A stretch of 64,000 bases of DNA, taken from NCBI RefSeq assembly GCF_000312665.1, contig NZ_HF536773.1:607582-671581 (forward strand), written 5' to 3'. The notes under the pieces are model-generated. The model saw nothing but the letters and a program-made list of their open reading frames with translations. It did not search any database and was not told where the DNA came from. Positions within the stretch are counted from its first letter, which is position 1. Every line of letters begins with the position of its first letter. The stretch is from Rhizobium mesoamericanum STM3625. Lineage in GTDB: Bacteria > Pseudomonadota > Alphaproteobacteria > Rhizobiales > Rhizobiaceae. The position numbers and the translations under genes were made by a program. Positions 17,564-27,145 of this stretch are shown piece after piece.

Positions 17564-18262
17564 TCACACCGGAGCGAACCGAGGATCGATGGAGAGCGCC
17601 TTGTCGAGCCACTTCTCAGCGTATTCAACCTCCTGCCAGTTCTTGAACCACGGGCCTCCATTGGTGTAGTGGACCCCCTTGGGATAGCCGGCGGATGGCT
17701 TTGAACTCCAGCCTTCCAGCCAGTTCCACTCTTCCGGAATTTCTCCGATCTCGCGGTCATCTGCCCATTGAAGGCGGTGCAGAAACGCTCCCGTCTCAGC
17801 ATTGATGAGTGCCGGCGTCAGCTTGCGAGTTGATGGATGGTCACAATTGAAGAGCATGAACGACGACCAGTTCTTACGCGGATATGTCGTCTGGATCTTG
17901 CCATCCATCTTTACGCCTTCCTTTGGCGTGTAGTCATGATGTACGCATGCAACGGCCTGATCCTCATTCCGATACTGCAGCAGGTCAGCGACGTCTCCAA
18001 AGAACAGGAAATCGCAATCGCAGAAAAGCGCCCAGCCCTTGTAACCGGCAAGCCACGGTGTGAAAAAGCGCGAATAGGTGAACTCGGTCGAGGCCAGGGG
18101 ATCAACCGGTCGCGTATAAACACCGCGATCAACGAGCTCCTGCAACTTGATCGGGTGTACATCTACGTCGATCGACGCATGCTCCAGCAGTGATTCCTTC
18201 GCGACCTGGTAGGCAATATCTTCTCGCGAATCCCAACCAATATAGACCGACAGTTCCGCCAC
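17564..18262 (-). CDS. Glycosyltransferase, GT-A fold with DxD-like motif
   Basis: A 232-residue cytoplasmic protein beginning with LSVYIGWDSRED, a strand typical of GT8-like nucleotide-sugar-dependent transferases. It contains a DxD-type motif in ALFCDCDFLFFGD (about residue 85) for metal and sugar-nucleotide binding, and VHYTNGGPWF near the end, where a His may complete the metal site. The donor and acceptor sugars are unknown. The GTG at 18262 is chosen since AAGGAG precedes it by seven bases. The frame remains open 58 codons further upstream without a plausible site. It is first of a three-gene operon with the acyltransferase and the GT29-like protein. Confidence 0.75.
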   Translation of the reverse strand: MAELSVYIGWDSREDIAYQVAKESLLEHASIDVDVHPIKLQELVDRGVYTRPVDPLASTEFTYSRFFTPWLAGYKGWALFCDCDFLFFGDVADLLQYRNEDQAVACVHHDYTPKEGVKMDGKIQTTYPRKNWSSFMLFNCDHPSTRKLTPALINAETGAFLHRLQWADDREIGEIPEEWNWLEGWSSKPSAGYPKGVHYTNGGPWFKNWQEVEYAEKWLDKALSIDPRFAPV

Positions 18263-18700
18263 ACGAGTTCTCCTTGGATTAGGTTCTGTGAAGATAGACG
18301 ATGAGGGGTTGCGAAAGTCATAGACGAGTACATGGGCGCCGTGAAGGCTTGTTTGGGAGTAAGTCACCGAAATAGTCCGTGCGGTGACGTTCGAGTCCCG
18401 TGGCGCAGGGGGGCGGATCCTCCTTGTTCCAGGCAATGCTAAGCCCGATCCTGAAGCGATCCCGCTTACCTGCTTCAGTTCAAAGGAACGATTGGCAGCG
18501 ACGCCCTCTAACCGCCACCCCTACCCCAAGGTCGTCTTCATTGTGTCGCGCCTCGACCTGATGGCTTCTGCGGCGAAAGACTGGCATGCGAAGCTAAATC
18601 ACCTTAAATCGGGGCAAGTCAGCTTGTCTTTGCACCCGGTTTGTTCAACGATCGCACCATTCGCGGAATCAGGATGTTTCGAATTGAAGGAATTCTGAGC
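18263..18700. other. Divergent intergenic region
   Basis: This is promoter space between the minus-strand glycosyltransferase operon and the plus-strand gene at 18701. No gene with family resemblance was found. The upstream ends of both flanking frames run into it but lack ribosome sites. Confidence 0.4.
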
Positions 18701-19438
18701 ATGTTGGACGTTGATGGACTGACGCGAACCAGGCGCTATTTTACGCGCTGGGTGCGGTATCGGCTGGCGGCACCACGAGTTCCTAACCTGGAGCGCCTCC
18801 TTCTTGGAAAGAACGTTGTCGTTGTCGGCTCTGCGCCTTTCTCTACCAAGCCTCTGGGCTGGGACGATTCGTTTCGCGTATTGACCATCAACGCCTCCCA
18901 GATTGCAGCTCAGGGCTGGCTGCCTCACCCGCCGGATGTGACATTGATGCAGTTCAATCAGATTGAAGGGCTCAATCCCGCTGCCGTCGAGGTTCGCCGG
19001 GTGCTACAGCATCAGAAAACCGGACTTCTTTGCCTTCTCAATTGGCGACATGAGCGGGAGCGACTCGTTAGAGGACTTGAGGCGTTCGACTACCGTTACA
19101 ACGAACTGACACTGATCAGCCGCCATGAACGCATTGCCCTGATGCATCGGGTGACAGGAAGATTGAATCTGGAACTCGAAGGCGAAGCCAAGTGGTCAAA
19201 CGGCATTGTCGGAGCGGCTCTTGCGCTGGCGAGCGGGGCAGCAAACGTGGTTCTCACCGGTATCGACCCTCTCTCCAAGGGACACAAATACAACTCATTA
19301 GATCTCTCTCGCATGCATCAAGAAACGGATTTACAGGCTCTGCAGATATTTCGGGACCAGAGATTACCCGTCTTCACGGCTGATCCGAACGTTGCCCAGA
19401 CGGTCGGGTTACCCCTATGGGATCCGCGAGCGACCTAA
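18701..19438 (+). CDS. Putative glycosyltransferase, GT42/DUF115-like (uncertain)
   Basis: About 245 residues. A Rossmann-like start (KNVVVVGSAPFSTKP) is followed by a strand FRVLTINAS and later SNGIVGAALALASGAANVVLTGID. This arrangement (G-x-x-P-S near the start, then a small-residue helix and a strand ending in GID) recalls GT42 sialyltransferases and DUF115 proteins. The similarity is weak and the function is inferred. The ATG at 18701 has GAAGGAA nearby. An ATG at 18674 and a TTG at 18641 are in frame. It is divergent from the glycosyltransferase operon at 18262. Confidence 0.5.
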   Translation: MLDVDGLTRTRRYFTRWVRYRLAAPRVPNLERLLLGKNVVVVGSAPFSTKPLGWDDSFRVLTINASQIAAQGWLPHPPDVTLMQFNQIEGLNPAAVEVRRVLQHQKTGLLCLLNWRHERERLVRGLEAFDYRYNELTLISRHERIALMHRVTGRLNLELEGEAKWSNGIVGAALALASGAANVVLTGIDPLSKGHKYNSLDLSRMHQETDLQALQIFRDQRLPVFTADPNVAQTVGLPLWDPRAT

Positions 19439-19808
19439 GCTTCTTCGATGGAACGCATCCTGCCCGGTCGCGCCGGTGCGCCAATTTCGTTGTCATCTCG
19501 GGTAGTTCAACCCAATCCCGCAGCCACGACAGATAGTCTTCCGCCAGGGCTTCAGCCAGCTTCAACGCGCCTCGCCAATCACGACTGGAGCGTTCCCGCC
19601 TATCCCCGGGCGACGGCCACCGCAGGAACTCCAATGAGATGAATCGATAGCGCAGCGGCCGCCTTGGGCGTGACCACTTCCTGTTCGTTGTGCTCCAACA
19701 ACGAAGCATTGCACCAGCAGCGGACAATTTTGCAGCTCATCTATTTAGAAAGCAGAGTGCGTCGCTCGCGAAATAGACTTGGCGGATGAAAACCGCTAAC
19801 ACCGCACC
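19439..19808. other. Intergenic region with possible gene remnant
   Basis: No intact gene is seen. On the minus strand between about 19470 and 19720, stretches in two frames look protein-like (for example ALKLAEALAEDYLSWLRDWV), which may be the decayed remains of a gene. The family could not be recognised. Confidence 0.3.
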
Positions 19809-20804
19809 ATGAACAAGACAGCAATAAATGTCATCGAGGATAGTGTTCTGGGGTCTGCGAAGCGGACGGTTAGGACCGAGAGACAGGCTCTTGAGGCCCT
19901 GGAGCGTGCTTTTGAAGATGGTCTCGCTGCTCCGTTTACGCGTGCCGTCGAAACCATCAACGGGATTGCCGGTCGTGTAATCGTCACCGGTGTCGGCAAG
20001 AGCGGACATATCGGGGTGAAGATCGCGGCCACTCTGGCTTCGACCGGCACGCAAGCGTTCTTTGTCCACGCTGCGGAAGCAAACCATGGCGATCTCGGGA
20101 TGATCAGCACCACCGACGTGGTTCTTGCATTTTCGAAGGGCGGGGAAAGTGCCGAAATTCGCAGCATCGTTGCCTATACGCGCCGCTTCTCGATTCCTCT
20201 GATCGCCGTCACCTGCTCGGAAAAGTCGTCGCTTGCAACAGCGGCCGACATCATTCTCCTGATGCCGAACGAGGCGGAAGCTTGCCCGCACGGACTTGCT
20301 CCGACGACGTCAACATTGATGCAGCTCGCTTTGGGCGACGCGCTGGCAATTGCGCTTTTGGAAGCGCGAGGTTTCTCCGCACGCGATTTTCATGTTTTCC
20401 ACCCGGGGGGCAAACTCGGTGCAAGCCTCAGCCATGTCGCTGATATCATGCATACGGGCGATCGCGTGCCGTTGGTGCGCAGGGGGACGTCAGTCCCGGA
20501 AGCCATTTCGACGCTCTCACGCAAGCACTTCGGTTGCGTCGGGATCATGGAGGATGACGGTCGTCTCTGCGGTATTGTCACGGAAGGCGACCTGGCTCGA
20601 AATCTGACGCGCAATCTCTCCGAATTGCTGGTTGACGATATCATGACCCGAACGCCGAAGACTGTGAAGCCGACCGTGCTGGCAACCGCGGCGCTGGCGA
20701 AGCTCAATCAGCACAGCATCGGGGCACTGATTGTCATCGACGACGAGAACCGACCGATCGGCCTCGTGCATTTCCACGACCTCCTGCGGATTGGCGTAGC
20801 CTGA
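19809..20804 (+). CDS. kdsD: D-arabinose 5-phosphate isomerase (KpsF/GutQ family)
   Basis: A 331-residue cytosolic isomerase converting ribulose 5-phosphate to arabinose 5-phosphate, the precursor of Kdo for LPS and capsule. The N-terminal SIS domain (about 45-180) has VIVTGVGKSGHIGVKIAATLASTG and FSKGGESAE. The conserved TTSTLMQLALGDALAIAL and FHPGGKLG segments follow, then two CBS domains (about 210-330) ending GLVHFHDLLRIG. Length and motifs match the KdsD family. No strong ribosome site precedes the ATG at 19809. Other Kdo genes are not nearby, so this may be a second copy for a capsule-type polysaccharide. Confidence 0.93.
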   Translation: MNKTAINVIEDSVLGSAKRTVRTERQALEALERAFEDGLAAPFTRAVETINGIAGRVIVTGVGKSGHIGVKIAATLASTGTQAFFVHAAEANHGDLGMISTTDVVLAFSKGGESAEIRSIVAYTRRFSIPLIAVTCSEKSSLATAADIILLMPNEAEACPHGLAPTTSTLMQLALGDALAIALLEARGFSARDFHVFHPGGKLGASLSHVADIMHTGDRVPLVRRGTSVPEAISTLSRKHFGCVGIMEDDGRLCGIVTEGDLARNLTRNLSELLVDDIMTRTPKTVKPTVLATAALAKLNQHSIGALIVIDDENRPIGLVHFHDLLRIGVA

Positions 20805-20964
20805 TCAATTCGAGGGAAACGCGGCTCGTTTAAATTGGATAAGAGCGTGTCGCACCTATTCGGCCTCAGCGTCTTGACCCCGATCAACGGCGAAAGATCG
20901 GATGGAAAAGGCTCCTGATTGCGTGCTCCGGTGCGACCCGCGTGAAGTGCCGGTGTGGCGGCTA

Positions 20965-21741
20965 CTAACTTGGCAGCGCGAACATCGCGCGTGCGCGATC
21001 GACTAGCTTGCGCCCGACGGAGCGTCTTGAGGTTTCAAAAATGATGTTGAAGAGGCGGCGGTAGCTGCCGTCGGGAGAGGTAAGGGCTGTAGCGCCGTGC
21101 CAGGCCGACGACGTGTTCTTGAAGAGAAAACTGTGGTTGTCGGTGATGCGAGCCGCAGCGCTCGTCTCGAAATCCGCAAAATCCGGATTCATAGCTTCGA
21201 TCTTCTTGCCGCCGAGTACCAGAGTGGAACCACCCCACTCGGGGTTCCAATCAACGCTCGTATTAAAATAGAGAATGTGCGTCCCGATCTTTGAAGGGCT
21301 GTCGAGATGTGGCGAAACCTCGGATCCCTTCGAGCCAACGTGCCAGGCATAGCGCGGGATGAAATCGGAAATTCCGAGCGCACGGCGAATGAAACGACGG
21401 TATTCGTCGCTCGTCTCAAGTTCGTCCATGAAACCCTGCCAAGCCGTTGGTAGTTGCTCGCGACGGACGAGGCCGCCGGCGTCCATGGGCGGCCCATCCT
21501 TGTGATAGATCGAGTTCTCGTAGGCCAAGTAGTGTCGGTTGTGCGGGCGCTGATCGTGGGTCCGTCGCCTATTGCTGTGGTATTCGAAAAGATCAAGCGA
21601 TGGGAAATTTGTATAAAGGGAATGAAATCCCTCTTGGGTTAAAAAGCCTCCAATGTCCTCCCAAGGAAAGGGTGACCTTTTCTTAAACGCATCAATGTCG
21701 AACCGCCGCAGCAGTTCGTAGTCAATAAAAGTCCCCTTCAT
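20965..21741 (-). CDS. 2OG-Fe(II) oxygenase-like protein
   Basis: A 258-residue protein with a double-stranded beta-helix core like prolyl-4-hydroxylase-type oxygenases. Iron ligands are suggested by SPHLDSPSK (His-x-Asp) and SSAWHGATAL (distal His), and the 2-oxoglutarate-binding Arg by YRRLFNIIFE. PEWGGSTLVL between them is typical of the fold. It may hydroxylate a sugar, lipid or protein linked to the neighbouring glycan genes, but the substrate is unknown. The ATG at 21741 is preceded by GAGGTG. Confidence 0.7.
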   Translation of the reverse strand: MKGTFIDYELLRRFDIDAFKKRSPFPWEDIGGFLTQEGFHSLYTNFPSLDLFEYHSNRRRTHDQRPHNRHYLAYENSIYHKDGPPMDAGGLVRREQLPTAWQGFMDELETSDEYRRFIRRALGISDFIPRYAWHVGSKGSEVSPHLDSPSKIGTHILYFNTSVDWNPEWGGSTLVLGGKKIEAMNPDFADFETSAAARITDNHSFLFKNTSSAWHGATALTSPDGSYRRLFNIIFETSRRSVGRKLVDRARAMFALPS

Positions 21742-22278
21742 AGAACACCTCGCGTTGTTTCGTCCCCAAACTTGTACTCAAAAATTGCGTAAATTGCTGA
21801 CCCGAACCTGAAGGCGGCAGGGGGTTGACGTAATTACCGGATGTCCTTTCGCCTTCGCTGAGTTATCGCGACAAATGCCTCACCATTGAGCGGGCGCCCT
21901 TGTGCCCACACTTGCACCGCATGATGCTGGCGAGCTGGCCGAGCGTCAATCCTTCACAACCTTCTTCCCCCAGCGATCGATCCGCTTCCCGACAATACGC
22001 CAGGAGCATGCGGCCGGCGACAGGCCCTGCCGTCACAACGGCTTAATAATGCAAACTTGGCACATGAAAATTCATCAATGTTTTCAGTATCATGGTTGAT
22101 TTGGACTGTTGCTATTGCTATTTGGGTCGTCAGCACATGGTTTGAAATACCGATTCCAAGGGTTAATTGGGTCATAATTGTTGGCTCCGTCTATGCTCGA
22201 AGCGACCACGACGCACAGTTCATCGACATAAGATCAAGCTTTCCAAAGAACGCCACTATTCGACGAGGAGGATCTTCC
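21742..22278. other. Intergenic region upstream of aldo/keto reductase
   Basis: The 537 bp contain no supported gene. The part from about 22040 to 22220 is noticeably more AT-rich than its surroundings and probably holds the promoter of the aldo/keto reductase gene. The frame of that gene is open upstream through this region but without a ribosome site. Confidence 0.4.
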
Positions 22279-23310
22279 ATGGATTACCGCAAGCTTGGCC
22301 ATAGCGGAGCAGTCGTGACCGCCTACTGCCTCGGCACGATGACGTTCGGCGCGGAGGCCGACGAAGCTGCATCGCACAAGCTGCTCGATGATTACTTCGC
22401 CTGGGGTGGAAACTTCATCGACACAGCCGACGTCTATAGTGCCGGCACGTCAGAAGAGATCATCGGGCGATGGCTGAAGTCGCGACCGACCGAGGCAAAG
22501 CAAGCCGTAATCGCGACCAAGGGGCGGTTTCCGATGGGACCTGGTCCGAACGACGTCGGCCTTTCGCGCCGGCACCTGAATCAAGCGCTTGATGCCTCCC
22601 TTGCTCGGCTCGGCATCGAACATATCGATCTCTATCAGATGCATGCCTGGGACGCACTGACCCCGATCGAGGAGACGCTGCGCTTCCTTGATGATGCCGT
22701 TTGCGCCGGCAAGATCGGCTACTACGGCTTTTCCAACTATGTCGGATGGCAGATCGCCAAGGCAGCCGAGATCGCCAAGGCACGCGGCTACACTCGTCCG
22801 GTGACGCTACAACCGCAGTATAACCTGCTGGTGCGCGACATTGAACTCGAGATCGTCGCTGCATGCCAGGATGCCGGCATGGGTCTCCTGCCATGGTCGC
22901 CGCTTGGCGGCGGCTGGCTGACGGGCAAGTATCGGCGCGACCACATGCCGACGGGTGCCACCCGTCTCGGGGAGAATCCGAACCGCGGCATGGAATCTTA
23001 TGCTCAACGGAATGCGCAGGAGCGGACATGGTCGATCATCGAGACGGTGGAGGCCATCGCAAGCGCCCGCGGCGTCAGCATGGCGCAGGTGGCGCTTGCC
23101 TGGACGGCAGCGCGGCCGGCTGTGACTTCGGTCATTCTCGGAGCGAGAACGAGTGAACAGCTCGCCGACAACCTTGCCGCGGCAAGTCTTATCCTTTCAG
23201 AAGAAGAGATAACGAAGCTTAGCGATGTCAGTCAGCCTCATCTGTCCGACTATCCGTATGGGGCTAGCGGCACAAACCAGCGTCATCGCAAGATCGAAGG
23301 CGGACGGTAG
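22279..23310 (+). CDS. Aldo/keto reductase
   Basis: A 343-residue NADPH-dependent TIM-barrel oxidoreductase. The catalytic tetrad is visible: Asp and Tyr in FIDTADVYS, Lys in VIATKGRF, and His in LYQMHAWD. The cofactor-binding end VILGARTSEQLADNLAAA is also present. It belongs to the AKR branch containing YajO/YghZ- and Tas-like proteins. The physiological carbonyl substrate is unknown. The ATG at 22279 follows GAGGAGG. The next sequence on the opposite strand is a remnant ABC ATPase gene. Confidence 0.92.
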   Translation: MDYRKLGHSGAVVTAYCLGTMTFGAEADEAASHKLLDDYFAWGGNFIDTADVYSAGTSEEIIGRWLKSRPTEAKQAVIATKGRFPMGPGPNDVGLSRRHLNQALDASLARLGIEHIDLYQMHAWDALTPIEETLRFLDDAVCAGKIGYYGFSNYVGWQIAKAAEIAKARGYTRPVTLQPQYNLLVRDIELEIVAACQDAGMGLLPWSPLGGGWLTGKYRRDHMPTGATRLGENPNRGMESYAQRNAQERTWSIIETVEAIASARGVSMAQVALAWTAARPAVTSVILGARTSEQLADNLAAASLILSEEEITKLSDVSQPHLSDYPYGASGTNQRHRKIEGGR

Positions 23311-23329
23311 CCGGAATTTTTCGGCCGCT

Positions 23330-23690
23330 TTGTTCTTCAGAGACGCACGCCTCTGTTTCGTCGAAGAGCTGGAGTTGCGACGGATCGACGGTTACGCAGA
23401 CCGTCTCGCCCGCCCTCGCGGTGCCGCGACCCAATCTCGACGATCGAGGTTGGAGAGGGGCTCGTCGAACACTAATGCTTTCGGATGGCGGATGATGGCA
23501 CGGCTCATTGCGACGCGCTGGCGCTGGCCGCCAGGAAGCTCGCGCGGGTAACGCTTCTCCGCCCTTGCTTCGATTAGGGGTGGTAGTTGCCGATGTAATC
23601 CGAGCCGAAAGAGATCAACGTTCTCCACCATCATCAGAAGCTGCGATGCTGATCGCAGCATGCGCTCATAATACCGGCCGGAATGTTTCA
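23330..23690 (-). pseudogene. Remnant of sugar-importer ABC ATPase (UgpC/MalK type)
   Basis: The minus strand encodes YPRELPGGQRQRVAMSRAII, a signature motif with one change, then ALVFDEPLSNLD (Walker B and D-loop). Immediately afterwards, in another frame, the C-terminal end ETVCVTVDPSQLQLFDET appears. In the intact paralogue at 25251-26321 these two parts are separated by about 165 residues. The N-terminal Walker A part is not recognisable. This is a decayed gene with an internal deletion and at least one frameshift. Confidence 0.75.
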
Positions 23691-23716
23691 AATCCGCATT
23701 CTGGCATCCAGTTCGT

Positions 23717-24715
23717 CTACCTCACGCTCGCTCGATAGTTCTTCCTGTGAATGCCACGTTCGATGCGAAGAGCTTCGTTGAACAGGCGCGACGGAAACGG
23801 GGCAGGATTGACGGCCGGCCCCATGGGTTCGAGCCAGGTGCAAAGTTGCGGGTGCGCCTCACGAAGGTCAGAGATGAAGGACGGCCAATATGTCGGGCTC
23901 ATGGAATTATGCAGATGAATGACCTTGGCCGATCGCAATCCTTTGATGTCCATCTTGATCGATTCGATCACTGGATAATTATAACTCAGAGGAAGATCTC
24001 TGTAGGTAAGGCCGCGTTTGATCACCATGATACCCAACAAGACCTGGTCGATAAAATGCTCTCCGCCGCCGCAAGTGGAGCCGACATGCTCGCCGAGGAC
24101 GCTCTCCGCAAGCTCCAAAAACGTTCTTCCAAGTTTTGTTTCGCGCCGATAGGAGAAAACACCCGAATTCCAGTACAGTCGAATCCTGGCGCCTTCCATC
24201 AAGGTCGTTACCCACGGCAGCTCGTCTAAGTCGAGCCCGACGACATCGCACATCCGCGACCAGAAATGATCATGTTGGCTGTCGCGGCCTGTCGAGCCAA
24301 CTACGCCGAGGTCAACCGGGCAGGCCACAAAATCGCAATCGTTCAATTCCAGTAACGTCGGTTCCCCCGAGATGAGGATATCGGAGTCTACAAAGGTGAT
24401 CTGTGCGGTCTGGGCGATGGTTTCGACATAGGTGAGCGCCACCATCTTGTTCATATAATGAAACCATGCGTATTTCGCATGGGATGGCAAGCGAACATAG
24501 GTGACGTTGAGAAGATCGAGGGCCTCTCGGGTTTTGGCGGCCAGGGGAGCTCCTCGCCGCGGCGTTACGGCAAATACTGGACAAGAAGCAAAACGGCCTC
24601 CATGCGCACGCAAGCTCGTGATCATTCGGACCGCCAGTGGTTCGAGCAATCCAGATTCTATACAACAAACAAAAGATACGGAGGGAGTTTCTGTGCTAAT
24701 CGTCCTTTGATTCAT
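23717..24715 (-). CDS. Glycosyltransferase-like protein with DxD motif
   Basis: A 332-residue protein with a GT-A-like beginning (VSFVCCIESG, then a helix and a second strand) and a DxD motif in ITFVDSDILISGEP (about residue 110), expected to bind metal and nucleotide sugar. Downstream RLYWNSGVFSYRR and KVIHLHNS fit the acceptor and second metal-ligand regions of GT8-type transferases. The sugar is unknown. The ATG at 24715 has GGTGG eight bases upstream. A TTG at 24730 is an alternative. It probably belongs to the same glycan region as the genes at 16-20 kb. Confidence 0.65.
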   Translation of the reverse strand: MNQRTISTETPSVSFVCCIESGLLEPLAVRMITSLRAHGGRFASCPVFAVTPRRGAPLAAKTREALDLLNVTYVRLPSHAKYAWFHYMNKMVALTYVETIAQTAQITFVDSDILISGEPTLLELNDCDFVACPVDLGVVGSTGRDSQHDHFWSRMCDVVGLDLDELPWVTTLMEGARIRLYWNSGVFSYRRETKLGRTFLELAESVLGEHVGSTCGGGEHFIDQVLLGIMVIKRGLTYRDLPLSYNYPVIESIKMDIKGLRSAKVIHLHNSMSPTYWPSFISDLREAHPQLCTWLEPMGPAVNPAPFPSRLFNEALRIERGIHRKNYRASVR

Positions 24716-25250
24716 GTAACATGCCACCAAAAGTTAAGACATATTGGAGATATGCAGAGATAATTCAATGTCTCCGTAAATCTATAATTGGAAAGGCGAC
24801 GTAAATCCAGAGGGATCGAATATTTCTACTGTGTTTGTTTCCGCTTGCCTGTATACAAGAAAACAATCAGTGACCTATCCCGCGACATTATGCGCTGGCC
24901 GATTGAGGCCGCGCGCTAACCAGTTCGGGATCATCGGGCGCCTTTGATTTGCCGCGCACGCGCGGCGCTGATCGAAGCGTCTGTTTTCTTTCACGAGCCG
25001 ACTGAAAAATGACGAGAGCGGCTACCAACGCTGGTCCAGATAACCCACGGCCATATCGCCGCGGAGATCCTATTCTGATCGTGAACCAGTCATGCTCTTG
25101 CGGATGATCTTGGAATGGTTAGCTAACATGTCAAAACAATAAATGCTGAGGTCTACTGAATCCCGTTGGTCGCAATTGGAGCGCCAGCGGCAAGCCGGAA
25201 AGGGCTAAGATACGATGGGCGGCGATCACGTAGATCACCGCCTCGTTTTT
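24716..25250. other. Intergenic region with hairpin past ABC ATPase
   Basis: No gene is seen. An imperfect 10-bp stem (25218-25227 with 25233-25242, one mismatch) lies directly after the stop of the minus-strand ATPase gene and probably marks the operon end. On the plus strand it is followed by a run of five T. The part from 24720 to 24860 is AT-rich promoter space for the glycosyltransferase-like gene. Confidence 0.4.
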
Positions 25251-26321
25251 CTAGATGCGAGCGCCGCTCGTTTCGTCGAAGAGATGCAGCTGCGACGGAT
25301 CGACGGTCACGCCGATCGTCTCGCGTGCATGTGCGATGCCTCGGCCTGTTTCGACGACCGTCAGTTCGGGTGTGGTCGCCGCCGTGACGAAGGTGGATGA
25401 ACCGGTCGATTCCACCACGGCTACCGGCACGTCGAACGTGCCCTGCCCTGCTGGCGTGATCCTAATATGCTCCGGACGAAGGCCAACGGTGACCTTGCGG
25501 CCAGCCTGGACTTGATGGTCGATCGCGATCGTGTGCTTTACACTGCCGAGGTCGATCGTCAGGCTCTTGCCGTCCTCTGCAACGACGGCCGGGATGAAGT
25601 TCATGGCCGGAGAGCCGATGAAACCTGCAACGAACTTGTTGGCGGGCCTGTCGTAGAGGTCGAGCGGCTTTCCCTGCTGCTCGATCACGCCGTCGCGCAT
25701 GACGACAACATGGTCGGCCATGGTCATTGCCTCGATCTGGTCGTGGGTGACATAGACCGACGTCGCGCCGAGCCGGTCGTGCAGCGCGCGGATTTCCTTG
25801 CGCATCGACACGCGCAGTGCCGCATCGAGATTGGACAGCGGCTCGTCAAACAGGAAGGCCTTGGGATGCCGGATGATTGCGCGGCCCATGGCAACGCGCT
25901 GGCGCTGACCGCCGGAAAGCTGACGTGGATAGCGGTCAAGAAGTCCGGTAAGACCGGTTATTTGCGCCACCTCGTCTGCCTTTTTTCTCGCTTCATCCTT
26001 CGATGCGCCGCGCATTCGCAACGAATAGGTGAGGTTTTCGGCCACCGTCATATGCGGATAAAGCGCATAGGACTGGAACACCATGGCGATGTCACGCTTG
26101 CGCGGCGGTACGTCGTTCATGACCTCACCGGCGATCTGCAAGGTGCCTTCGGAAATCTTCTCCAGCCCCGCCAGCGATCGGAGCAAGGTGGATTTGCCGC
26201 AGCCCGACGGACCAACTAGTGCCACGAAACTGCCCTTTGGAATCCTGAGATTGATATCCTTCAGCGCATGGTAGGCACCATAATACTTGTTGACGCCGGT
26301 CAATTCGATCTGTGTGGTCAT
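25251..26321 (-). CDS. Sugar ABC importer ATP-binding protein (UgpC/MalK type)
   Basis: A 356-residue ATPase. The nucleotide-binding domain carries Walker A GPSGCGKST, signature LSGGQRQRVAMGRAI, Walker B FLFDEPLSNLD and the switch YVTHDQIEAM, followed by an OB-fold regulatory domain with VGLRPEHIR. The PAMNFIPAVV segment is typical of UgpC-like subunits. It energises import through the two permeases encoded upstream in the operon. The ATG at 26321 overlaps the stop of the preceding permease gene by 4 bp. It is the last gene of the six-gene operon starting at 31584. Confidence 0.93.
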   Translation of the reverse strand: MTTQIELTGVNKYYGAYHALKDINLRIPKGSFVALVGPSGCGKSTLLRSLAGLEKISEGTLQIAGEVMNDVPPRKRDIAMVFQSYALYPHMTVAENLTYSLRMRGASKDEARKKADEVAQITGLTGLLDRYPRQLSGGQRQRVAMGRAIIRHPKAFLFDEPLSNLDAALRVSMRKEIRALHDRLGATSVYVTHDQIEAMTMADHVVVMRDGVIEQQGKPLDLYDRPANKFVAGFIGSPAMNFIPAVVAEDGKSLTIDLGSVKHTIAIDHQVQAGRKVTVGLRPEHIRITPAGQGTFDVPVAVVESTGSSTFVTAATTPELTVVETGRGIAHARETIGVTVDPSQLHLFDETSGARI

Positions 26322-27145
26322 TTCAAAGCTCCGGAAGTCAGGCCGGAGACGATCCGGCGCTGTAGAAGAACGAAGACGGCGAGGATCGGCGTCACATACA
26401 TCGCCGCGAAAGCCATGATCTTGTTCCACTCACTGGTATTTGGGCCGATGAAGGAGTAAAGGCCGACACTCGACGGCTGCAGTTCAATGTTCTGGATCAT
26501 CGACTTCGAATAGACAAATTCGCCGAAGGCCTGCATGAAGATCAGGATCGCTGCGACCAGGATGCCGTTGCGCGCCAGTGGCAGGACGATGTTGAAGAAA
26601 GCGCCGACACGCGAATTTCCGTCGACCAGGGCCGCCTCCTCGAGTTCCTGGGGCACGCTCATGAACGTGGCTCGCACAAGCACCACGAAGAAGGGCATGG
26701 TTTTCGCCGCTGTCGCCAAAATCACGGCAAAGCGTGGGAAGCCGAGAACGCCAATTTGCGAAAACCCGACGAAAATCGGCGTAATCATCAGTGAGGCGGG
26801 TAACACCTGCAGCATCAGGACGAGGAAAAGACCGATATCGATCCAGATGTTGCGGTAACGCGCCAACACATAGGCAAGCCCAGTGCCCAGTATCGTCACC
26901 AGTGCGACGGTGCCGGTGGCGATCACCACCGAATTCCAGATGTAGCGGCCGATGTTCAGGCCCAACCAGACGTCACCATAGACTTGCCATTGCGGATTGC
27001 TGGTATGGAAAGTCGGCGGCGTCGCGAACATGTCGGACGTGGTCTTGAGGCTGTTCAGATACATCCAGTAGAGCGGGAAGAGGTAGACAATTGCCAGAAC
27101 AACGGCAATCACGAAAAGCAGGCGGTATTTCATGGTCTCGCTCAT
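26318..27145 (-). CDS. Sugar ABC importer permease (MalG/UgpE type)
   Basis: A 275-residue inner-membrane permease with six helices. The cytoplasmic EAA loop reads QELEEAALVDGNSRVGAFFNIVLP, here in the form expected for CUT1 carbohydrate importers. The N-terminus contains the usual FPLYWMYLNSLKT segment. It forms a heterodimer with the permease encoded immediately upstream. Overlaps of 4 bp with both neighbours indicate translational coupling. Confidence 0.93.
   Translation of the reverse strand: MSETMKYRLLFVIAVVLAIVYLFPLYWMYLNSLKTTSDMFATPPTFHTSNPQWQVYGDVWLGLNIGRYIWNSVVIATGTVALVTILGTGLAYVLARYRNIWIDIGLFLVLMLQVLPASLMITPIFVGFSQIGVLGFPRFAVILATAAKTMPFFVVLVRATFMSVPQELEEAALVDGNSRVGAFFNIVLPLARNGILVAAILIFMQAFGEFVYSKSMIQNIELQPSSVGLYSFIGPNTSEWNKIMAFAAMYVTPILAVFVLLQRRIVSGLTSGALK

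Noticed and set aside
19374..19727. 117-codon minus-strand frame
   Set aside because: Parts look protein-like but the frame overlaps the 3' end of the plus-strand gene, lacks a start signal and seems decayed. It is mentioned only as a possible remnant.
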